A stretch of DNA of 64,000 nt from Holophagales bacterium (GTDB lineage Bacteria; Acidobacteriota; Thermoanaerobaculia; UBA5066), in the NCBI GenBank assembly GCA_016719485.1, contig JADJZB010000025.1:1-64000 (forward strand). The letters are read 5' to 3'. The notes below the pieces were generated by a model. It was not told where the DNA came from, did no database searches, and saw only the letters and a program-made list of their open reading frames with translations. Positions 11,586 through 17,770 of this stretch are shown here, one piece after another (position 1 is the stretch's first letter; every line of letters starts with the position of its first letter). The position numbers and the translations under genes were made by a program.

Positions 11586-12917
11586 ATGGCATCCTTCCAC
11601 GCCATGACATCCACCGACGGTGCAACGCCTTCCACGGCTCCCTCCGAGGGCGCCCTGTCGAACCGCATCCTCCTCGGCCTCCTCCTCGGCGCGGTCTGCG
11701 GCATCGGCGCGAACCTCTACCTGGTGCCGCGCGTCCCCGACGCCGTGGAGGCCGCGAACCGGTGGGTCTTCGTGCCGGTCGGGCAGATCTTTCTCCGGAT
11801 GCTCTTCATGGTCGTCATCCCGCTCGTCTTCAGCTCCCTGGCTCTCGGCGTCGCGAGCCTCGGCGACCTGAAACGGCTCGGGCGGGTGGGTGGCCGGACG
11901 ATGGGCTACTTCTTCACCGTCACCGCGTTCTCGGTGGCGATCGGTCTCGTCCTCGTCAACGTCCTGAAGCCCGGCGAGGGGCTCCCGGCCGGGACGCGCG
12001 AGAGGCTCCTGGAGACCTATCGCGGCGAGGCGGCCTCGAAGATGGAGTCCGCCGGCAAGGCCGAGTTCGGGCCTTCGCTCCTCGTCAACATCGTGCCGCG
12101 CAACCCCGTCGACGCCGCGGCGAGGGGCGACATGCTCCCGGTCATCTTCTTCGCCCTCCTCTTCGGCATCGGCGTCACGAAGCTCGCGCCCGAGAAGAAC
12201 GGGCTCTGGATGAAGCTCCTCGAGGGGCTCGCCGACGTCACCGTGGTCATCATCGGCATGGCCCTGAAGATCGCGCCGTTCGGCGTCTTCGGCCTCATCT
12301 TCTCGGTCACCTCGCGCTTCGGCTTCGACATCCTCCGGCAACTCCTGTTCTTCGTCGGGACGGTCCTGTTCGGTCTGACGCTCCTCATCCTGGGCGTCTA
12401 TCCGGTCCTCCTGAAGTTCTTCGCGGGCGTCTCGCCGTGGGCCTTCCTGAAGAAGATGCGCCCCGTGATGATCACGGCCTTCTCGACGAGCTCTTCGGCG
12501 GCGACGCTCCCGACCACGATCGAGGTCTCCGAGCGCGACCTGGGCGTGCCGCCCCAGATCGCCGGCTTCGTCCTCCCGCTCGGCGCCACCATGAACATGA
12601 ACGGGACGGCTCTCTTCGAGGGGATCACCTGCGTCTTCCTCGCCCAGGTCTTCGGGGTCCACCTCTCGCTCGGGCAGCAGCTCTTCGTGATCCTCCTCGC
12701 CGTCCTCACGGCGGTCGGCGCCGCGGGCGTACCGGGCGGCTCCATCCCGCTCCTCGTCCTCGTCCTCACCTCCGTCGGGGTCCCCGCAGAAGGGATCGCG
12801 GTCATCATCGGCGTCGACCGCCTCCTCGACATGGCCCGCACCGTCCCGAACGTCGTCGGCGACGCCTCCTGCGCCGTCTACGTCGCGAAGAGGGAAGGCT
12901 TCGCCCTCAAGATCTAG
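11586..12917 (+). CDS. Dicarboxylate/amino acid:cation symporter (DAACS family)
   Basis: This 443-residue inner-membrane secondary transporter of the GltP/DctA family takes up C4-dicarboxylates or glutamate/aspartate with Na+ or H+. Helices run from RILLGLLLGAVCGIGANLYL onward. The family hairpin serine motif appears as STSSSAATLP (HP1). TM7 carries GATMNMNGTALFEG, which holds the NMDGT-like cation site, here NMNGT as in many bacterial members. HP2 carries GVPGGSIPLL, and TM8 carries VDRLLDMARTVPNVVGDA. Full length. An internal ATG at 11604 (MTSTDG) is an equally likely start. It stands alone, with a REP-like element just beyond its stop. The exact substrate is not decidable. Confidence 0.93.
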   Translation: MASFHAMTSTDGATPSTAPSEGALSNRILLGLLLGAVCGIGANLYLVPRVPDAVEAANRWVFVPVGQIFLRMLFMVVIPLVFSSLALGVASLGDLKRLGRVGGRTMGYFFTVTAFSVAIGLVLVNVLKPGEGLPAGTRERLLETYRGEAASKMESAGKAEFGPSLLVNIVPRNPVDAAARGDMLPVIFFALLFGIGVTKLAPEKNGLWMKLLEGLADVTVVIIGMALKIAPFGVFGLIFSVTSRFGFDILRQLLFFVGTVLFGLTLLILGVYPVLLKFFAGVSPWAFLKKMRPVMITAFSTSSSAATLPTTIEVSERDLGVPPQIAGFVLPLGATMNMNGTALFEGITCVFLAQVFGVHLSLGQQLFVILLAVLTAVGAAGVPGGSIPLLVLVLTSVGVPAEGIAVIIGVDRLLDMARTVPNVVGDASCAVYVAKREGFALKI

Positions 12918-12928
12918 AGGCACGAGCC

Positions 12929-12998
12929 TGGGGGCTGGTCTACGTAACTACACTCTACGAGCAAGCCGTAGAATAGAAAATCAAGACCTGACCCCGTC
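12929..12998. repeat. REP-like palindromic element, low GC, at the 3' end of gmhA
   Basis: An AT-richer island lies between two convergent genes. On the minus strand it begins GGGGTCAGGTCTTGA, then TTTTCTATTC and the hairpin TCTACG-GCTTGCT-CGTAGA. The GGGGTCAGGTCTTGA core resembles REP-type elements linked to RAYT (Y1) transposases as I remember them; no such transposase is in the window. The core encodes the last residues and stop of gmhA (VRS-stop). Confidence 0.5.
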
Positions 12999-13541
12999 CT
13001 CCGCCGCCTTGCAGAGGAGGTGGAGGACGGCGAGGGTGACTTCCTGGACGTGGGCGGTCTCGGCGGAGGGAACGACGAGGCCGTGATCCCACTTTGCGGC
13101 CTCGGCGGCGCCGCGGGAGCCGGTGACGAGGATCGTGACCAGGCCTCGCGCGCGGGCGGCCTCGAGCGCCTTGACGACGTTCGGGCTGGTGCCCGAGGTG
13201 GAGAGGCCGAGCGCGACGTCGCCGGGCCGGCCGAGCGCCTCGACCTGCCGGGCGAAGACGTAGTCGTACGCGTAGTCGTTCGCGCAGGCGGTGAGGATCG
13301 CCCCGTCGCACGTGAGGGCGATCGACGGGAGGCCAGGCCGGTCCTCCTTGTAGCGGACGACGAGCTCGGCGGCGAAGTGCTGCGCCTGCGTGGCGCTGCC
13401 GCCGTTGCCGAAGGCGAGGACCTTGTTTCCCGTACGGATCGCCACAGCGACGGCGGCGCACGCCGCCTCGAGCGTGGGCGTCATCGAGCCGCGCGCCGCC
13501 TGCGCGGTCGCCGCGAGGGCCGAAAGGTGCGCGTCGATCAC
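12981..13541 (-). CDS. gmhA: D-sedoheptulose-7-phosphate isomerase (GmhA)
   Basis: It converts sedoheptulose 7-phosphate to D-glycero-D-manno-heptose 7-phosphate, the first step of ADP-heptose synthesis for the LPS inner core, in the cytosol. The 186 residues are near the usual 190. It is a SIS-fold protein with LAFGNGGSATQAQHFAAEL (phosphosugar loop), ALTCD, NDYAYDYVFARQ and GLSTSGTSPNV. The late segment EVTLAVLHLLCKA matches the family. The GTG start at 13541 overlaps the hldE stop by four bases (GTGA), so translation is probably coupled. The final codons and stop fall inside a REP-like repeat, so the natural tail may once have been different. It is the last gene of the purL-to-gmhA operon. 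Confidence 0.93.
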   Translation of the reverse strand: MIDAHLSALAATAQAARGSMTPTLEAACAAVAVAIRTGNKVLAFGNGGSATQAQHFAAELVVRYKEDRPGLPSIALTCDGAILTACANDYAYDYVFARQVEALGRPGDVALGLSTSGTSPNVVKALEAARARGLVTILVTGSRGAAEAAKWDHGLVVPSAETAHVQEVTLAVLHLLCKAAEDGVRS

Positions 13542-15061
13542 GAGGTCTCCTTCATCTTCGTCATCCTCGTCACCATGGAGGTCGTCGAGCGGCCGGGAAG
13601 GAGCGGGACGAGCGCGACCTCGCCGCCGTAGGAGCGGACGAAGGCGGCGCCGACGACGCCTTCCTCGGTGTAGTCGCCCCCCTTGACGAGGACCTGGGGC
13701 CGGATCTCTCCGATGAGCGCCTCGGGCGTGTCTTCCTCGAAGAGGACGACGAAATCGACGGCGTCGAGGCCGCCGAGGACCTGCGCCCGGTCCGTCTCCG
13801 TCAGGATCGGCCGCTCGGGCCCCTTGAGGCGCTTCACCGAAGCGTCGCTGTTGAGGCCGACGACGAGGACGTCGCCGAGCTTCTTCGCCGCGCCGAGGAG
13901 CGTGACGTGACCGGGGTGGAGGAGGTCGAAGCAGCCGTTCGTGAAGACGACCCGCTTGTGCGCGCGCCGGAGCATCTGTGCGACGGCCGCGACGTGGCCC
14001 CGTTCGAGGAGCTTCTCGGCGGGAGAGGACGTGAGGCCGTCGAGGAGGTCTGCCCAGCGGACCGAAGCCGTTCCCGTCCGGCCGACGACGACGCCGGCGG
14101 CACGGTTGGCGACGTCGGCCGCGTCGGCGAGAGGGAGCCCCGCGCCGAGCGCGACGCCGAGCGTGGCGAGGACGGTGTCGCCGGCGCCGGTGACGTCGAA
14201 GACCTCCCGTGCACGCGCCACGATGCGAAGGGGCTCGCCCCCCTTCGGCAGGAGGAGCATTCCTTCTTCCGAGAGCTTGACGAGGATCGCGTCGAGGCCG
14301 AGGTCGTCCCTCAGGCGCGACGCGAGCCGCGCGACCGTCCCGAGGTCCCGGGCGCTCTCCCCCGTCACCGTCTCGAGCTCCTTGCGGTTCGGCGTGATGC
14401 AGGTGGCGCCGCGGTAGCGGGAATAGTCCTTGCCCTTCGGGTCGACGAGCGCGGGAATGCCGAGGCGGCGCGCCTCCCCGAGGAGCGCCGCCATGACGCG
14501 CGGCGTGAGGGTTCCCTTCGAGTAGTCGGAGAGGAGCAGGACGTCGGCCGACGCGAGCGCCGCGAGGCCCGCGGCGACGAGCTCCTCCTCGGCCGCGGCC
14601 GAGAGAACCGCCGGGAGCTCCTGGTCGACGCGAAGGAGCTGGCGGCCGTCGGCCACCATCCGCCGCTTGACGGGCGTCGTCCGGAGCGGGTCGACGACGA
14701 CGCGCCCCTCGCCTCCCGGGAGGGATCCGAGGTGGCGGCTGAGCCACTCCCCTTCCTCCTCGGGACCCACGGCGCCGAGCGCCACCGTCCGCGCTCCGAG
14801 CGCCGAGAGATTCTCGACGACGTTCCCGGCCCCACCGGCGCGGCGGGACATCGACGCGAGCGCCAGGAGCGGGACCGGCGCCTCGGGTGCGACGCGAGAG
14901 ACGTCCCCGAACCACGTCTCGTCGAGCATCAGGTCGCCCGCGACGACCGCCTTCACGCTCGGCGCGGCGGCGGCCAGCGCCGCCAGCTCGGGGGGGCGGG
15001 GGGGGGGGGGGGGGGGGCGGGGGGGGGGGGGGGGGGGCGGGGGCGGCGCGCGCGGGGTCAT
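13538..15061 (-). CDS. hldE: Bifunctional heptose-7-phosphate kinase / heptose-1-phosphate adenylyltransferase (HldE)
   Basis: The N-terminal half is a PfkB kinase forming heptose 1,7-bisphosphate; the C-terminal half is a nucleotidyltransferase forming ADP-heptose. Kinase marks are VVAGDLMLDETWFGDV, RRAGGAGNVVENLSALG, DPKGKDYSRY, TPNRKELE and DVTGAGDTVLA (catalytic Asp). Transferase marks are VVFTNGCFDLLHPGHV (HxGH) and RSTTSMVTRM. The true N-terminus is uncertain. The first 20 codons are a proline run read from a poly-G tract (14990-15050). The ATG at 15090, which overlaps the upstream stop as every neighbour does, is out of frame and meets a stop after 10 codons. The proline tail is therefore probably a sequence artefact. 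The enzyme body is intact and full length (about 485 residues). Confidence 0.92.
   Translation of the reverse strand: MTPRAPPPPPPPPPRPPPPPPRPPELAALAAAAPSVKAVVAGDLMLDETWFGDVSRVAPEAPVPLLALASMSRRAGGAGNVVENLSALGARTVALGAVGPEEEGEWLSRHLGSLPGGEGRVVVDPLRTTPVKRRMVADGRQLLRVDQELPAVLSAAAEEELVAAGLAALASADVLLLSDYSKGTLTPRVMAALLGEARRLGIPALVDPKGKDYSRYRGATCITPNRKELETVTGESARDLGTVARLASRLRDDLGLDAILVKLSEEGMLLLPKGGEPLRIVARAREVFDVTGAGDTVLATLGVALGAGLPLADAADVANRAAGVVVGRTGTASVRWADLLDGLTSSPAEKLLERGHVAAVAQMLRRAHKRVVFTNGCFDLLHPGHVTLLGAAKKLGDVLVVGLNSDASVKRLKGPERPILTETDRAQVLGGLDAVDFVVLFEEDTPEALIGEIRPQVLVKGGDYTEEGVVGAAFVRSYGGEVALVPLLPGRSTTSMVTRMTKMKETS
14990..15050. repeat. Poly-G tract at the hldE 5' end
   Basis: About 60 bases are almost only G, broken by single C bases. 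It corrupts the start of hldE. It is of the same kind as the long tract at 46.4-46.7 kb. It is probably a base-calling or assembly artefact. Confidence 0.75.
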
Positions 15062-15086
15062 CGTCCGCTCCTCGTCGAGGTCGGGG

Positions 15087-16034
15087 TCATTTCCCCTCCT
15101 CCAACCCCAGGACGAGAGCCTGCGCCAGGAGCGGCAGGAGGATCTCGTGGTGGCCGGTGATCGCGTACGAGGCGCCGCCCGAGAGGACGGGGCGCTTCAG
15201 GACGTTCTCGTGCGGGCGGTAGTGTCGGATCATGTCGAGGTCGACGGTCGTGAAGTCCCTCACGTCGTTCCCCAGGTTGCGGGCCATCGAGAGAGCCTTC
15301 AGGAAGACCTCCGGCATGATGACGGCCGAGCCGGCGTTGATCCATACCCCACCGCCGCCGAGCCCGGCGATGACCCGCCGGATCGTCGTGAAGTCGCGGA
15401 CCGACATCTCGCCGACGAGCGCGCCGTCCATGCCCGGGTGCTGGACGAGCGTGTCGGTCCCGAGCGCGACGTGGACGGTGAGGGGGACGTCCGCCTTCGC
15501 CGCCGCGGCGAAGAGGGAGAGGTGGCGGTACGGGAGGCGGCCGCGGAGGATCGCCTCGCCGAGCGCGCGGCCGTAGCCGACGCCCTTCTTCCGCCCGGCG
15601 CGCAGCGCGCGGAAGATCCCCTCGCCCGTCTCGCGGCTCATCCCGAACTCGCCCGTCTCGAGGACGGCGCCGACGTCCTCGGACGTCCTGCCGTGGAAGG
15701 CGACCTCGAAGTCGTGAATGCCGCTGGCGCCGTTCGTGGCGAGGGCGGTCACGAACCCGCGCTCGACGAGGTCGATCAGGACCGGCCCCAGCCCCGTCTT
15801 CAGGACGTGGGCCCCGAAGGCGAGGACGACCGGCTTGCCCTTCCCCTTCGCGGCGTGAATGGCGGCGGCGACCTTCCGGAGCGACTCGGCGGCGAGGATC
15901 TTCGGCAGGCCGTTCCAGAAGTCTTCGAAGGAGCCGCTCGTCGACGGAGGCGCCGCGAAGTCGGCGGTCTTCACCTTGAACGATCGTGTCGCGATGGGGT
16001 AGGTCGTCACGGTCTCGCGCGGGCGCCTCGTCAT
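15087..16034 (-). CDS. Conserved protein of unknown function in the heptose operon, possibly deoxyhypusine-synthase-fold
   Basis: 315 residues, no signal peptide. Visible motifs are VVLAFGAHVLKTGLGPV, GFVTALATNGASGIHDFE, FHGRTSEDV, GEFGMSRETGEG, HVALGTDTLVQHP, GGGVWINAGSAVIMPEVFLKA and YAITGHHEILLPLL. The alternating glycine-rich beta/alpha pattern and conserved His/Asp/Glu residues look like an enzyme. From memory, similar proteins occur beside hldE in other diderms and some are labelled deoxyhypusine synthase-like (DHS-like NAD fold); I cannot confirm this. ATG start at 16034 overlaps the gmhB stop by four bases. Its place between gmhB and hldE suggests a role in heptose or LPS-core supply. 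The function is unknown. Confidence 0.75.
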   Translation of the reverse strand: MTRRPRETVTTYPIATRSFKVKTADFAAPPSTSGSFEDFWNGLPKILAAESLRKVAAAIHAAKGKGKPVVLAFGAHVLKTGLGPVLIDLVERGFVTALATNGASGIHDFEVAFHGRTSEDVGAVLETGEFGMSRETGEGIFRALRAGRKKGVGYGRALGEAILRGRLPYRHLSLFAAAAKADVPLTVHVALGTDTLVQHPGMDGALVGEMSVRDFTTIRRVIAGLGGGGVWINAGSAVIMPEVFLKALSMARNLGNDVRDFTTVDLDMIRHYRPHENVLKRPVLSGGASYAITGHHEILLPLLAQALVLGLEEGK

Positions 16035-16627
16035 CGTCCCCTCTCCTGGGCCGCGGCCCTCAGCTTCCGGAGGCCGTCGGCGAGCCCCCCGGCGAGGATC
16101 ACACGCCCCCCGCCCTTCTCCCGCACCGCCGCGCGCTGCTCGCGCCCGTGCCCGGAGAGGAGGTGGACGGCGAAGGCGCCGAGCGTGAGCCCGGCGCCGA
16201 CGTCGTCCCACTTGTCCCCGACGACGGCGGACCGCGCGGCCGAGAGGGAGTGCCGACGCAGCGCGCGCCTGTGGAGGAGGGTCCCCGGCTTGCGGCAGCG
16301 GCACGAGACCGCGTACTCCTTCACTTTCCCCTCGGGGTGGTGCGGGCAGACGAGCCAGCCGGCGATCGGGACGCCGCGGTCCGCCAGCCTCCTCGCCACC
16401 TCGGCGTTCACCGCGTTCACCTCGTCCCAGCGGGTCAGCCCGCGTGCGACGCCCGACTGGTTCGTCACGACGAAGAGCCTGGTCCCTTCCGCCGCGAATC
16501 GCGCCAGGAGCGCCGACGCGCCCGGCGCGAGGCGGACGCCCTTCGGGTCGGCGAGGAAGCCCCGCTCGGCGATGAGGGTCCCGTCGCGGTCGAGGAAGAG
16601 GGCGTCGAGAAGCGGGCGGCGCCTCAC
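16031..16627 (-). CDS. gmhB: D-glycero-beta-D-manno-heptose 1,7-bisphosphate 7-phosphatase (GmhB)
   Basis: It removes the 7-phosphate between the two HldE reactions. It is a HAD-family protein of 198 residues (usual about 190). Motif I is FLDRDGTLI (nucleophile Asp plus acid Asp), motif II VVTNQSGVARG, and the later Asp motif VVGDKWDDVGAG. The zinc loop of GmhB is present as CPHHP followed by CRCRKPGT. Start GTG at 16627 overlaps the stop of the TlpA-like gene (GTGA). The operon order gmhB, unknown, hldE, gmhA gives the complete ADP-heptose pathway except the epimerase HldD, which is not in the window. Confidence 0.92.
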   Translation of the reverse strand: MRRRPLLDALFLDRDGTLIAERGFLADPKGVRLAPGASALLARFAAEGTRLFVVTNQSGVARGLTRWDEVNAVNAEVARRLADRGVPIAGWLVCPHHPEGKVKEYAVSCRCRKPGTLLHRRALRRHSLSAARSAVVGDKWDDVGAGLTLGAFAVHLLSGHGREQRAAVREKGGGRVILAGGLADGLRKLRAAAQERGR

Positions 16628-17163
16628 TTCGCGCCGGTGGCCTTCCGGATCGCCTCCGTGAACGAGGCCTCGGTCTGCAGGCCCGGGAGGCGGGTCGCGA
16701 TCCTTCCATCGCGCCCGTAGACCAGGGTGTATGGCAGCGAGCCGTCCCACGTCGGGTCGACGGTATCGATGAAATCCTGCGGGTCGCGCGTCTTCGCGAG
16801 CCAGGAGACGAACGGGACCTTCTTCTCCTTGAGGAACTTCGGCACCTGCGTCGGCCCCGTCTTCTGCGAGTCGAGGGAGACGAGGACGACGGCGAGGTCC
16901 TTGGCGGGGAACCTCTTCGCCGCCGCGACGAGGTGCGGCATCTCCTCGCGGCACGGCTCGCACCAGGTGGCCCAGAAGTTGACGAGGAGGACCCGCCCCT
17001 TGCGCCCCGCCACGATCCGGCTCTGGTAGTCCTCCGGCTTCAGGAGCTTCACCGGTTCGGCGGTGGCGGGCGCCGCCTCGACGAGGAGCGCCGCGAGGGA
17101 AAGCGCGGCGAGGAAGGCGGCGGCCGCCCTCCTCGCGCGCGCGGGGGTCCGCGAAGGGTTCAC
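16624..17163 (-). CDS. TlpA-family exported thioredoxin-like protein
   Basis: 179 residues with a signal peptide or N-terminal anchor (AAAAFLAALSLAALLVEA), then a thioredoxin fold with VLLVNFWATWCEPCREEMP (redox pair Cys 68 and Cys 71). The cis-Pro region SLPYTLVYGRDGRI and a C-terminal helix follow. It is likely a periplasmic thiol-disulfide reductase, for example for cytochrome maturation or envelope protein repair. It sits directly behind the redoxin gene (one-base gap) and overlaps gmhB, so the two redox proteins are co-expressed with heptose enzymes. The electron donor (CcdA/DsbD type) is not in the window. Confidence 0.88.
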   Translation of the reverse strand: MNPSRTPARARRAAAAFLAALSLAALLVEAAPATAEPVKLLKPEDYQSRIVAGRKGRVLLVNFWATWCEPCREEMPHLVAAAKRFPAKDLAVVLVSLDSQKTGPTQVPKFLKEKKVPFVSWLAKTRDPQDFIDTVDPTWDGSLPYTLVYGRDGRIATRLPGLQTEASFTEAIRKATGAK

Positions 17164-17164
17164 C

Positions 17165-17770
17165 TCAGACGCGCTTGATCGAGCAGCCGAAGGCCTTCGT
17201 CTCGGCCGCGGGGACGGGCTTGCCCGCGAGGATCGCCTCGAGGGCGTTCCTGAGGTCGGGCGACTTCACGTTCTTCGGGTCCTCGTGCGTCTCGTCGATC
17301 CGCCCCCGGTAGAGGAGCGTCCCCTTCGGGTCGAGGACGTAGATCTCGGGCGTCTTCCGGGCGTCGTAGAGGTCGGCGACCTTGTTCCCCTCGTCCTTCA
17401 GGACCGGGAACGCGAAGCCGTTCTTCTTCGCGTCCTCGGCGACCTCGGCCGCGGGCTCCGTCTTGTTGCTGTTGATCGTGACGAACGTGATGCCCTTGCC
17501 GGCGTACTCCTTCCCCATGTCCGCAACGCGCCCCTTGTAGCCGATGGCGTAGGGGCACTTCGTCGCGTCGAAGATGACGACCACGGCCTTGCTCTTGCCC
17601 AGGAGGTCCTTCAGGGCCACGGGCGCTCCGCCGGCGGCCGGCGGGAGGGTGAAGTCGGGGGCGGCGGCGCCGATCTTCGGCGCCTCGGGCTTCTCTGCCG
17701 GCGCGGGGACCGCGAGGGCGAGCGTCGTTGCAGCAACGAGGGCGGCGAGGGCGAGGCGGGGTATCTTCAT
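17165..17770 (-). CDS. Exported redoxin (AhpC/TSA-like thioredoxin-fold protein)
   Basis: 201 residues. The signal peptide MKIPRLALAALVAATTLALA precedes a redoxin fold: IGAAAPDFTLP, then VVVIFDATKCPYAIGY with one cysteine (Cys 72) where classical members have CxxC or a peroxidatic Cys, then INSNKTEPAAEV and PEIYVLDPKG. A second Cys lies in the tail FGCSIKR, so a distant pair could form. It may be a thiol peroxidase or a carrier rather than a CxxC oxidoreductase. The ATG start overlaps the purL stop (ATGA) and the gene runs into the TlpA-like gene. Confidence 0.85.
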   Translation of the reverse strand: MKIPRLALAALVAATTLALAVPAPAEKPEAPKIGAAAPDFTLPPAAGGAPVALKDLLGKSKAVVVIFDATKCPYAIGYKGRVADMGKEYAGKGITFVTINSNKTEPAAEVAEDAKKNGFAFPVLKDEGNKVADLYDARKTPEIYVLDPKGTLLYRGRIDETHEDPKNVKSPDLRNALEAILAGKPVPAAETKAFGCSIKRV

